This document shows positions 1 to 7,871 of a stretch of 47,969 bases of DNA, piece by piece (position 1 is the stretch's first letter; every line of letters begins with the position of its first letter). Made by a program: the position numbers and the translations under genes. The stretch comes from JBBDXS01 sp964418365 (GTDB lineage Bacteria; Chloroflexota; Dehalococcoidia; DSTF01; RBG-16-68-14): assembly GCA_964418365.1 (NCBI GenBank), contig CAYQLM010000009.1:1-47969 (forward strand). Direction: 5' to 3'. Below the pieces are notes generated by a model. That model was not told where the DNA came from, did no database searches, and saw only the letters and a list, made by a program, of their open reading frames with translations.

Positions 1-203
1 AGGACTTCTACAAGAAGCCCGGCATCGCCGAGACGATCGACTGGGGCGCGGCGCTCATCGCGCTCCACCGCGACGAGCTCGACGCCTCGGCCGTCGAGGA
101 GACGCTCGGCTGCATCTTCAAGTACAACGACGACATCGAGGCGTTCCGCCGCGGCAACCTCGTCGCGCTCCTCGAACAGACCGACGTCAACCGCGCGATG
201 TAG
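1..203 (+). CDS. MoxR-family AAA+ ATPase, C-terminal fragment
   Basis: The window opens inside a gene whose last 66 codons (first complete codon at base 3) end at TAG 201-203. The visible part contains FYKKPGIAETIDWGAAL followed by a helical stretch with ETLG and KYNDDIE. This is the lid-domain pattern of MoxR/CoxD-type AAA+ ATPases, which act with VWA-domain partners in metal-cofactor insertion or protein maturation. The ATP-binding motifs lie upstream of the window, so the assignment rests on the C-terminus only. A CoxE-like VWA gene at 2604 is the expected partner, but a DNA methyltransferase and a GNAT gene now sit between them. Confidence 0.7.
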   Translation, partial: DFYKKPGIAETIDWGAALIALHRDELDASAVEETLGCIFKYNDDIEAFRRGNLVALLEQTDVNRAM

Positions 204-218
204 GGCCCTCTCCCCTGG

Positions 219-241
219 CCCCTCTCCCCGAGGGAGAGGGG
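219..241. repeat. Perfect 10-bp stem-loop after the MoxR-type gene
   Basis: A 10-bp arm at 219-228 (cccctctccc) pairs perfectly with 232-241 across a 3-nt loop, 15 bp after the stop codon. No T-run follows, so it is not a textbook intrinsic terminator. The pyrimidine-rich arm is also partly repeated just upstream (ccctctcccct, 206-216). That suggests a dispersed intergenic palindrome rather than a gene-specific signal. Confidence 0.6.
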
Positions 242-305
242 AACGCGCACCCCGCTGGTTTTTCTTGCCCGCGCCAGGCCGCCGCACGAAGGGCCAAGCG
301 CGTTG

Positions 306-382
306 GCGAATTGTTTGTACGAAAGAGGAAAATAAATCGCTGTTTTCGAATCTAGAGGGGTGGAATTTCGCGAATTGTTTGT
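306..382 (+). repeat. 13-bp direct repeat pair in AT-richer leader
   Basis: The 13-mer gcgaattgtttgt occurs at 306-318 and again at 370-382, a 64-bp period. The surrounding non-coding stretch 204-503 is clearly more AT-rich than the flanking genes and otherwise holds two palindromes but no recognisable gene. The repeats lie upstream of the methyltransferase and could be operator sites for it, or debris from its insertion. No function is shown by the sequence. Confidence 0.4.
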
Positions 383-482
383 CCACGACCGTGCTGTTTG
401 GAACTTGCATGGGGCGCTCCATGCGGAGATCGTATGCCATCGAAGGGAAAGCGCGTAGGGCCTAGTGGCGGTGGAGCTGGGA

Positions 483-502
483 CCGCGGACTAACGTCCGC
501 GG
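483..502. repeat. Palindrome ccgcggac-taac-gtccgcgg
   Basis: An 8-bp perfect inverted repeat (483-490 with 495-502, loop taac) lies immediately before the ATG at 504. If the GTG at 465 were the start, it would fall inside the methyltransferase reading frame. Such short GC palindromes are often dispersed repeats. Its position favours the ATG at 504 as the true start, with the palindrome in the leader. Confidence 0.45.
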
Positions 503-503
503 C

Positions 504-812
504 ATGGGTTTAGCTCCGCCCGACCCCCTGATAAACTTCTCCCATGCGAGCAAGCTAGACACCAACGTCCTCTACTACGGCGATAACCTCTACGTGCTCC
601 GGAACCATGTCCCGGACGAGTCCATCGACCTCATCTACCTAGACCCGCCGTTCAACTCCAACCGCTCCTACAACGTGCTGTTCAAGGAATCGAGCGGCGC
701 AGGCAGCGAGGCGCAGCTTGAAGCATTTGAAGACACCTGGCATTGGGCGGGGCCGCGGCCACGTTTGATGAACTTATGCTCGAAGGTCCGCCGAACGTGT
801 CGCGACTACTGA
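504..812 (+). pseudogene. DNA methyltransferase, N-terminal fragment before frameshift
   Basis: This reading frame carries the start of a site-specific N6-adenine/N4-cytosine DNA methyltransferase, with YYGDNLYVL and the catalytic motif IV LDPPFNSN (DPPF). It ends with FEDTWHW and then loses family-like sequence, running to a stop at 812. The expected continuation (G-rich, then AATFDEL) is in the next frame from about 746. Adding one G to the run at 745-747 joins the two frames into one protein of about 550 residues. An in-frame GTG at 465 is an alternative start. The break may be a real mutation or a homopolymer-type assembly error. Base composition is lower in GC than the flanking genes. 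Confidence 0.75.
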
Positions 813-2158
813 ATAGCATGGTTGAAGGCCTAGGTCACAACGACGTCACCGCCTACCTAACCATGATGGCTATCCGCCTCGTTGAACTGCATCGCAAGCT
901 AAAGTACAGTGGCTCGATTTATCTACACTGCGACCCGACCGCAGGCCCATACCTGAGAGTGCTTATGGACGCCGTTTTTGGGGCTGTCAACTTCCGCAAC
1001 GAGATCGTTTGGCAAAGAACATCTGCCCACAGTGATACCGCGCAAGGCATGAGACGATTTGGCAGAGTTCACGATCTCCTCTTGTTCTACGGGAAATCAA
1101 GCCAGGCCACTTGGAACCCTCAATTCTCCCCGTACTCAGAACAGCATCTCAGTACCACCTATCGCTTTGTGGATGAACATGGGCGCCGCTTCAGCACCGC
1201 GGACGTTACCGCGCACAAACCTGGAGGAGACACGTCCTACGAACTGACCGGACCGGACGGCAGGATAGTTCGCCCCTACAAGGGTAGATACTGGGCCTAC
1301 TCGAAGGAGAATATGCAGCGTTTCATCCGGGAGGGCCGGATATTCTGGCGAAAAACTGGCATGCCTAGATTGAAGATCTACGCCGATGACATGCAAGGCG
1401 TTTCCCTTCAGGACGTTTGGACAGATATCTATCCGGTGTCCGCCGGATCCAAAGAGCGGCTTGGCTATCAGACCCAGAAACCTCTTGGTCTTTTGGAACG
1501 AATAGTTGGAGCCTCCTCTAATCCCGGCGATGTGGTTCTCGATCCATTCTGCGGCTGCGGCACAGCCGTTCACGCTGCGGAGAAACTCGGACGAAAGTGG
1601 ATTGGAATCGACATTACTTATCTCGCAATCGGCCTTATCCGCAGACGCATGCTAGATGCCTTTCCTAGCATCGAGATTAAGGAGGTCGGGGATCCGCAGG
1701 ACTTCACAAGCGCACAGCGGTTGGCTGCCACGAAACCTTCGCAGTTCGAATTCTGGGCTATCCTCAAGCTTGGAGGTCAACCGACCGGCGGGAAGGGGCC
1801 TGATCTCGACGGGGTTCTGCCGTTCATAGAGTTTGGAGGCAAGGCGAAGCGGGCAGTCGTTTCAGTGAAGGGAACTAGGACGGCTTCTCCTGTCATGCTG
1901 CGTGAGTTGCGCGGCGCGATGAATGGGGAGAAGCCCATTGGGATTCTCATCACGCTTGTTGAGCCGACACCAGGCATGAAGACACAAGCGGCGGCGGCCG
2001 GCTTTTACGAGTCATCGGGCAAGAAGTACCCACGCGTCCAGATCCTCACTGTGCGAGATATACTCAAGGGCAAGCGCCCTAATATGCCGCCACAGCGTTC
2101 TCCGTTCGCACAGGCACCGGTCGAGCGGGAGAAAGCGGAGACGAAGCGGCTGCTATGA
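743..2158 (+). CDS. DNA methyltransferase, C-terminal part with Mrr-like nuclease-fold domain
   Basis: This frame continues the methyltransferase interrupted near 745. It contains a substrate-binding region and then the SAM-binding motif I, DPFCGCGTA, at about residues 268-276 of this frame. Motif IV therefore precedes motif I, the order of beta-class amino-methyltransferases. Residues about 340-450 form a second domain with GPDLDG, VVSVKG and YPRVQILT. This resembles the Mrr-type PD-(D/E)xK domains attached to some methyltransferases of this group, although the position usually holding Q or E before VK is Ser. The nominal start at 743 is a TTG and probably marks only the frameshift. Lower GC than its neighbours, and a position splitting the MoxR/VWA pair, point to horizontal gain. 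The stop overlaps the next start (ATGA). Confidence 0.8.
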   Translation: MGGAAATFDELMLEGPPNVSRLLNSMVEGLGHNDVTAYLTMMAIRLVELHRKLKYSGSIYLHCDPTAGPYLRVLMDAVFGAVNFRNEIVWQRTSAHSDTAQGMRRFGRVHDLLLFYGKSSQATWNPQFSPYSEQHLSTTYRFVDEHGRRFSTADVTAHKPGGDTSYELTGPDGRIVRPYKGRYWAYSKENMQRFIREGRIFWRKTGMPRLKIYADDMQGVSLQDVWTDIYPVSAGSKERLGYQTQKPLGLLERIVGASSNPGDVVLDPFCGCGTAVHAAEKLGRKWIGIDITYLAIGLIRRRMLDAFPSIEIKEVGDPQDFTSAQRLAATKPSQFEFWAILKLGGQPTGGKGPDLDGVLPFIEFGGKAKRAVVSVKGTRTASPVMLRELRGAMNGEKPIGILITLVEPTPGMKTQAAAAGFYESSGKKYPRVQILTVRDILKGKRPNMPPQRSPFAQAPVEREKAETKRLL

Positions 2159-2607
2159 CTGCCACCACCATCCGACCCGCGCGGTTCGATGACGAGGCTG
2201 AGGCGCTCGCGCTGATCGAGGAGCTCTTCGTCGCGCCGGGGCGCAAGCCCGGCGATTACACCCGCGACCGCGCGCAGGAGGGCTTTCGCCGCGCGGTCGG
2301 CGACGAGGACTCCGACGTGCTCCTTGCGTTCAATGGCCACACGCCGGCCGGCGCGGCGACCGTGTATGTCGATACGCTCTCGATCCGCTACGGCCTGCGC
2401 TGTTGGGTGGAGGACCTCATCGTGCTGCCGGACCAGCGCGGCAAAGGTACCGGCAAGCTCCTGCTCGATGCCGCCATCGACTGGGGCCGCGCGCGCGGCT
2501 GCGATTTCGTGCAGCTCCACTCCGGCGTCGGGCGCAAGGACGCCCACCGCTTCTACCTCGCAAACGGCATGGAGCAAGACTCGCTGGTGTTCACGAAACG
2601 ATTGTGA
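2155..2607 (+). CDS. GNAT-family N-acetyltransferase
   Basis: A 150-residue single-domain GNAT protein. The acetyl-CoA binding loop is QRGKGTGKLLL near residues 94-104, preceded by the hydrophobic strand VEDLIVLP and followed by the typical C-terminal segment with HRFYLANGM. It transfers an acetyl group to an amine; the substrate cannot be read from the sequence. The ATG overlaps the methyltransferase stop by 4 bp, and its own TGA overlaps the GTG of the VWA gene, so it is translationally linked to both. Its GC content matches the host chromosome rather than the methyltransferase. Confidence 0.85.
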   Translation: MTATTIRPARFDDEAEALALIEELFVAPGRKPGDYTRDRAQEGFRRAVGDEDSDVLLAFNGHTPAGAATVYVDTLSIRYGLRCWVEDLIVLPDQRGKGTGKLLLDAAIDWGRARGCDFVQLHSGVGRKDAHRFYLANGMEQDSLVFTKRL

Positions 2608-3803
2608 ACGCGAACGATGGCGCCGTCCTCGAGCGCGTGCTGGCGCAGCTCGATACGCGCCGGGGCGCGATCGGCGCGAACCTCGTGCAGTTCGCCGCGC
2701 TGCTCAAAGCCGGCGAGATCGATCTCACGACCACCCAGCTGCTGAGCGCAGCGCAGAGCCTCGCCGCGATCGATGTCACACGGCGCGACGATGTCCGCCA
2801 CGCGCTCGCAGCGAGCCTGATTACCCGCATCGAGGACCGCCAGGTATTCGACGCGCTCTTCGATCGCTTCTGGCGTGTGCCCGGCCGCGAAGAGCCCCCT
2901 GAGCGCGATCTCGAGCCGCCAGCGATCACCGGCGGCCAGGCGCGGCTGGGCGCGGAGCAGGTCATCGAGCACGCGTACACGCGCGGCGACAGCGCGGCCG
3001 CGCATCCCGAAGGGGACACGCCGCCACGCTCCTACAGCGCGGAGGACCTGCTGGTGCAGAAAGACTTCGCTAACTTCCGCGACGATGAGGTGCGCGAGGC
3101 GCGCCGCTACCTGCGCCGTCTCGCGCACAAGCTGGCAACCTCGACAACGCGAAGGCGTCGCTCATCGCACAGCGGCCGCGAGCTCGACCTGCGGCGCAGT
3201 CTGCGCATGGCCGCGCGTCGCGGCGGCGAGATCGACCGGCTCTTGTACCGCAAGCGCAGGGTGCGCCGCCTTAACCTCGTGCTTCTCTGCGACGTGAGCG
3301 GATCGATGGACGTCTATGCGCGCTTCCTGACGCAGTTCCTCTACGGCCTCCAGAGCGAGCTGCGCGGCGTCAGCACCTTCGTCTTCAGCACGCGGCTCTT
3401 CGATGTCACGCCGATGCTGCGCGCGCGCTCGTTCGAAGACGCGCTGGAGCAGGTCGCGCGCCGCGTCGAGGGCTGGTCGGGCGGCACGCGCATCGGGGCG
3501 TCGCTGGGCGAGTTCCAGCGCGGCTACGCCAAGCAGCGCGTCGGGCCGCGCACCGTCATCGTCATCATCAGCGACGGCTGGGACCGCGGCGACATCGCGC
3601 AGCTCTCACGCGAGATGAAATCGCTCAAACGACGCGCGTACCGCATCCTCTGGCTCAACCCGCTGCTCGGCGCGTCCGACTACCAGCCAGTCGCGCAGGG
3701 GATGTCGGCTGCCCTCTCCTTCGTCGACGAGTTCCTGCCCGTCCACAACCTGGACAGCCTCGCGCGCGTCGGGCGGACGCTGATCAGGCTGTCACGGAGC
3801 TAA
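2604..3803 (+). CDS. CoxE-like VWA-domain protein
   Basis: A protein of 399 residues from the GTG at 2604, which overlaps the preceding stop. The N-terminal half is helical and variable. The C-terminal half is a VWA domain with a complete MIDAS metal site: DVSGSMD, then GGTRIG and SDGWDRG. CoxE-type VWA proteins work with MoxR/CoxD AAA+ ATPases, and the C-terminus of such an ATPase ends at 203. The pair may therefore be an original operon into which the methyltransferase was placed. Its last 12 bp overlap the convergent glycosyltransferase gene. A further upstream in-frame start exists but would bury the GNAT gene, so the GTG at 2604 is preferred. Confidence 0.85.
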   Translation: MNANDGAVLERVLAQLDTRRGAIGANLVQFAALLKAGEIDLTTTQLLSAAQSLAAIDVTRRDDVRHALAASLITRIEDRQVFDALFDRFWRVPGREEPPERDLEPPAITGGQARLGAEQVIEHAYTRGDSAAAHPEGDTPPRSYSAEDLLVQKDFANFRDDEVREARRYLRRLAHKLATSTTRRRRSSHSGRELDLRRSLRMAARRGGEIDRLLYRKRRVRRLNLVLLCDVSGSMDVYARFLTQFLYGLQSELRGVSTFVFSTRLFDVTPMLRARSFEDALEQVARRVEGWSGGTRIGASLGEFQRGYAKQRVGPRTVIVIISDGWDRGDIAQLSREMKSLKRRAYRILWLNPLLGASDYQPVAQGMSAALSFVDEFLPVHNLDSLARVGRTLIRLSRS

Positions 3804-6644
3804 TGTCTGCGTTGGGGTCGTTGTCGCGACGGCGGGTGTCGACCCGCCGTGGATGCAGTAGGGGTAGCCCCTAACGTCCGGTTCGACGGGCGCCCCCTCG
3901 CACTGAGACGAGCCCGTCTCTGTCTCCATGTCTGCGAAGAGGTAGAACGACGTCCCGTTCGACCAGTAGTAGTACGTCTGGCCGCTCTGCGGGTCCTGCG
4001 GGACAGGATCGAGCACCTCGCTCACCTTGCACCCCGAATCGAGCTCCTTGTAGCGGCAGAAACTCTGCACGCCGTCCGCCGTCGGATAGCCGCCGTGCCT
4101 CGCGTAGTACTCCTGCAGCGCGCCCGCGATCGCATCGAGGTCCCGCTTGCGCTGATCGTCCCGCAGGCGTGCCTCTGCCGGATCGGGCGTCGCCGTAGCT
4201 GTCGGCGTGGGCAGGGTGATGTCGCGCGCCAGCGGCGGCGTGGCCAAACCGATCTGCGCCAGAGGCTGCGTGCTGCCGTAGATCGAGAGATACGTAGGCG
4301 GGCCGTAGTCCGCGTAGTAGACGAGCCGGCCGGGGTAAGCCTTGAACAGATCGGCGCGACGGTCCGCCACGTCCCTCGCGTAGACGACATCGCCGTCGAG
4401 CGTCGGCTTGTTGCGCAAGAACACGCTGCCGTAGCACTGCCAGCCTCCGCAGTCGTCGGCGACAAGGACGAGAGCGTTGTGCAGATGCGCATCGTCTATC
4501 AGCTTGATCAGCCGGTCATCGCTGCCGTTGAAGCCCTTCAGGTCGCTCGCCTGCGCCGGCACGAAGAGATCGCTCCACGTCCTGTCGTGACCGAGCAGCC
4601 AGTTGTACGCGCTCGTTCCGGCGAGAGCCGCAATGAAGACATACACCACCAGCACGCCCGCCCAGCGCGCCCCCACCCGCGAAGGGACGATGACCTCCCG
4701 CAGGCGGTCGGCCGCGGCGCTCAGCACCTCGCCCGCGCGCTCGGCCCCTCGAGCGGACAGGAGCATCAGCAGCGGGCTCACCACGTACCAGTAGCGCGGG
4801 CCGTGCATGATGCCGGCGCCGATGTAGAGCACGTACGCCCCCAGGGCGCAGACGATCGCGACGAGCAGGAACCAGTCCCAGCGCTCTCGCGTGCCCAGCG
4901 CGAACGGCAGCAGCACGAATGCCAGGCCGATGAGGAGCGGCCAGCCGTTGAGCACCAGCAGCAGGACTGACATCTGCAGTCCCTGGTTCTGGATGCCGAG
5001 CGCGGGGCTGTTCTGTCCGCCGAAACCAAGGAACTTGCCGCTCGTGTCCGAAAGGGCGCTGGTGAACGCATCGCCGGTCACGCCGCGGTTGTAGAGGAAG
5101 TACGCGAGCAGCATCACGACGCCGCCCGCCACGAAGCTCACGTAGAAGGCGCGCCCCATGCGCCTCCGCTCCTCAGGCAGGAGCTCACTCAGTAACAAGA
5201 GCCCGATCGGCGCGACCAGCACAACCGCCGTCAACGCCTGCGTATTGAACAGCAGCCCGAATGCCAGCCCGCCCAGCGCGCCGAGCAGCACCGGCCGCCG
5301 TTCGGCGTACACGATGCACGCGAGCACACCGAGGAGATAGAACGCGGCGGTATTGTGACTCATGAAGTTGCTCGCTGTCATGAGATAGAACGGCGAGGCG
5401 ACGAACAGCAGCGCCGCAAGCGCGCCCACGCGCGCGCTGTATACCTTGCGTCCGATCAAGAACAAAAGCACGACGGACAGCGCGCCCACGATGGGCGGGA
5501 TGATCCACGGCGCGCCGAAACGTACGCCGATCGCGAGCAGCAGCGGGTGCCCGAACGGGTACACGCCGGCCCAGTGGCCGTTCGTCTGGATGATGAACGG
5601 CGGATAGAAGTAATCGAAGACGCTCTGAACCGGCGGCAGCGGCGCCGTGAGGTGGCCGGCCGAGAGCAGCTTCGCTTGAAAGAGATAGGAGAGCTCATCC
5701 GGCACGTGCGGCAGGTGCGAGCCATAGGAATAGTTCAGAAAAAGCGTCGTAGCTAACCCGAACACGGCGAGCCCGCCGGTCAGCGCGAACGCCACCTGAT
5801 CGCTCCAGATCTCGCCGAGCTTGGGCATGCCGTACGTCGATGCGAGCTGGATGCCGAGAACGACGATGAAGCCGAGAGCGAGCAAGACGAAGGCGTACGG
5901 ATAGAACCGCAGCACCATCGACACCAGCGCCTTCACCGACTCCGTCCGGGACAGCTCGAGCTGCGGCCCAAGTTTCGATTGGCCGCCCTTGCCCGCTTGA
6001 ACCAGCGCGAAGCCGTTGTCGTAGTCCCGGAATGGACGGAACGTGTACGATACGCCGTCCTGCTGTGACTGCGCGCGGACCATGATCGCGCCGGCCTGGA
6101 AGTTCCGGAACGTCGCATGAACGACGTAGTCCGTCCAGCTTTCCGGCAGGGTGAGCGATAAATCGCCGCGCGACCCCACCACGCCGTCGCGCACGATCGG
6201 CGCGCCGCCCACCTTCCACGGTGCGCCGACGCGATGGGTGAAGTCGTCTTCGAACAGTGTCTGGCCGCTGTTCGCATCGGTGACCTTGATGGAGTCCAGG
6301 CCCCGCGGCTTCGGCAGGCTCGGAATGCCCTCGGTGGAGCCGAACAAGATGATGATACCGCCCTGCTGCGGGCCGGGGAGGCGGGCCTCGACGTGGGCCT
6401 TTCCGTCGATCGTCGCGACGTACCGGTCGCCGTTCGCTTCCACCGTCACGTCGGTCGTCTGCCCGCCGTGGCTCCAGAGGTACGCCGCGAGCAGGATCAG
6501 GTTCACGCCCGCGGCGATCGCGAACGTGACGCCGATGCCAAACCGCGCGGCGGTCAACCGATCGGAGAGTGACGGGGGTTCGCCGGACTCCCCCCGCGCC
6601 AAGCGGACGGGCCACAGGAAGGTGCGGTGCGGAGGTTCGCTCAT
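3792..6644 (-). CDS. PMT/ArnT-like membrane glycosyltransferase with pseudopilin-like C-terminal domain
   Basis: A 950-residue protein with four parts. Residues about 35-56 are a membrane helix. Residues about 65-235 are a predicted extracytoplasmic beta-rich domain resembling LamG/3-keto-disaccharide-hydrolase folds (FEDDFTHRVG, DYDNGFALV). Residues about 245-690 are a polytopic GT-C glycosyltransferase core with the acidic VPDELSYLFQAKLL motif (D316, E317) and YPPF, PFGHPLL and NFMSHNTAAF segments. Residues about 820-945 resemble type II/IV pseudopilins (DLDAIAGALQEYYARHGGYP, then VPQDP and YYYWSN) but lack the pilin N-terminal helix. GT-C enzymes use polyprenyl-phosphate sugars on the outer membrane face. 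It is the last gene of the glycan operon with the GT4 and flippase-like genes. The fusion is unusual. Confidence 0.8.
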   Translation of the reverse strand: MSEPPHRTFLWPVRLARGESGEPPSLSDRLTAARFGIGVTFAIAAGVNLILLAAYLWSHGGQTTDVTVEANGDRYVATIDGKAHVEARLPGPQQGGIIILFGSTEGIPSLPKPRGLDSIKVTDANSGQTLFEDDFTHRVGAPWKVGGAPIVRDGVVGSRGDLSLTLPESWTDYVVHATFRNFQAGAIMVRAQSQQDGVSYTFRPFRDYDNGFALVQAGKGGQSKLGPQLELSRTESVKALVSMVLRFYPYAFVLLALGFIVVLGIQLASTYGMPKLGEIWSDQVAFALTGGLAVFGLATTLFLNYSYGSHLPHVPDELSYLFQAKLLSAGHLTAPLPPVQSVFDYFYPPFIIQTNGHWAGVYPFGHPLLLAIGVRFGAPWIIPPIVGALSVVLLFLIGRKVYSARVGALAALLFVASPFYLMTASNFMSHNTAAFYLLGVLACIVYAERRPVLLGALGGLAFGLLFNTQALTAVVLVAPIGLLLLSELLPEERRRMGRAFYVSFVAGGVVMLLAYFLYNRGVTGDAFTSALSDTSGKFLGFGGQNSPALGIQNQGLQMSVLLLVLNGWPLLIGLAFVLLPFALGTRERWDWFLLVAIVCALGAYVLYIGAGIMHGPRYWYVVSPLLMLLSARGAERAGEVLSAAADRLREVIVPSRVGARWAGVLVVYVFIAALAGTSAYNWLLGHDRTWSDLFVPAQASDLKGFNGSDDRLIKLIDDAHLHNALVLVADDCGGWQCYGSVFLRNKPTLDGDVVYARDVADRRADLFKAYPGRLVYYADYGPPTYLSIYGSTQPLAQIGLATPPLARDITLPTPTATATPDPAEARLRDDQRKRDLDAIAGALQEYYARHGGYPTADGVQSFCRYKELDSGCKVSEVLDPVPQDPQSGQTYYYWSNGTSFYLFADMETETGSSQCEGAPVEPDVRGYPYCIHGGSTPAVATTTPTQTLAP

Positions 6645-6689
6645 CGCCTGAGTACTGTAACGGCTTCCCGCCGCGCGCGGAATCGGAGC

Positions 6690-7835
6690 CTAGCGATGTT
6701 TCGCAAGAGACGAAAAGAGCGCTTCGTATGCGTCCACCGTGCGCTCCGGATCGAACAGCGAGCGGATCTCCGCCGCCAGCTTCACGTACGCCGCCGGGTC
6801 GCGCAAGACGGCCACGATCGCGCGCGCGATCGAGTGCGCGTCGCGTGGCGCAGCGAGCAGACCCATGCCTGTGATCCTGATCGCCTCCCGCACACCGGGA
6901 ATGTCGCTCGCAACTACCGGCGTACCGGTAATCATCGCCTCTGCCTGCGTCATCCCAAACGACTCCGTCGAGTTCGTGCTCGGCAGCACCAGCACATCGA
7001 TCGCGTCGTAGAACGCGGCCAGCTCGTCGTCGCCGAGCATGCCGAGGAGCACGATCGCAGCGCCGACCGCATCGATGCGCGGCTGGACTTGCTCGTGCAC
7101 GCGCTCGCCCGGCACGGTCGCGGTCGGCCCGGCGAGAACGAAGCGCGCGTTCGGCATCTCGCGCAGCACGAGTGGCACCGCGTCGATGAGATGCGCGATC
7201 CCCTTCTCCTCCGCGAAGCGTCCCAGGAACCCCACGAGCGGCCCGTCGCCCAAGCCGTGCGACCGGCGAAACGAGACGCCGTCTTCGCGCGACGGCGGCA
7301 GCTCGATCGGTGGGTACACCGCGCGCACCTTCTGGTGGAAGTGACGCGGCAGTCGCGCCGTTTCTCCGTACTCCGGCGAAATCACCACAATGCTATCGGA
7401 GCACTTGCCCGCCACGTAGTGCGATAGGCGGATGCCGGCCGTGAAGATCGCGCGCGCCGGACCCGGCGGGAGCTGGATATCACACTGGTACGACGACACC
7501 ACCGGCTTGCGCATCGCCTTGGCCAGCAGCGCTACCACGCTCGCCTCGAACTGCGGCAGATGCAGGTAGACGATGTCATGTCGCGGGATCAAACGCGCAG
7601 CATCCCAGAAGAATGCGGGCATGAGCGTACCCTTGCTCACGCGCAGCAACACGCGCGACCGGACGACCGTCGCGCCGTCGATCAACTCACGCGTCGGTAG
7701 GGAGGGATCGTAATGCGATGTCAGCACCGTCACCTCGTGCCCGCGTTCGACCAGCCGACGGACGACGCGGCGCGCGTAGACCGTGAGCCCGCTGATGTGC
7801 GGCGAATAGTACGTGAGCGTGGTCAGGATGCGCAT
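6690..7835 (-). CDS. Glycosyltransferase family 4 (GT-B)
   Basis: A 381-residue GT-B enzyme. The N-terminal Rossmann half begins MRILTTLTYYSPHISG with the acceptor-site glycine, and the C-terminal half has FLGRFAEEKG, a donor-binding PSTNSTESFG segment and the E-x7-E motif in ESFGMTQAEAM. It probably transfers a sugar from a nucleotide donor to a lipid-linked acceptor on the cytoplasmic side. It lies between the flippase-like gene (35 bp upstream) and the PMT-like gene (45 bp downstream) on the same strand, so the three probably build and export one glycan. Donor and acceptor identity are unknown. Confidence 0.88.
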   Translation of the reverse strand: MRILTTLTYYSPHISGLTVYARRVVRRLVERGHEVTVLTSHYDPSLPTRELIDGATVVRSRVLLRVSKGTLMPAFFWDAARLIPRHDIVYLHLPQFEASVVALLAKAMRKPVVSSYQCDIQLPPGPARAIFTAGIRLSHYVAGKCSDSIVVISPEYGETARLPRHFHQKVRAVYPPIELPPSREDGVSFRRSHGLGDGPLVGFLGRFAEEKGIAHLIDAVPLVLREMPNARFVLAGPTATVPGERVHEQVQPRIDAVGAAIVLLGMLGDDELAAFYDAIDVLVLPSTNSTESFGMTQAEAMITGTPVVASDIPGVREAIRITGMGLLAAPRDAHSIARAIVAVLRDPAAYVKLAAEIRSLFDPERTVDAYEALFSSLAKHR

Positions 7836-7871
7836 CGACAGGAGCTTAGCGACACAAGCGCCCGGCTGCCA

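Noticed and set aside
3849..4970. Long plus-strand reading frame opposite the 950-residue glycosyltransferase
   Set aside because: It is rich in Arg/Val/His, has no motif, and lies wholly antisense to a gene with clear domains. It is a composition artefact of high-GC DNA, like many other antisense frames here.
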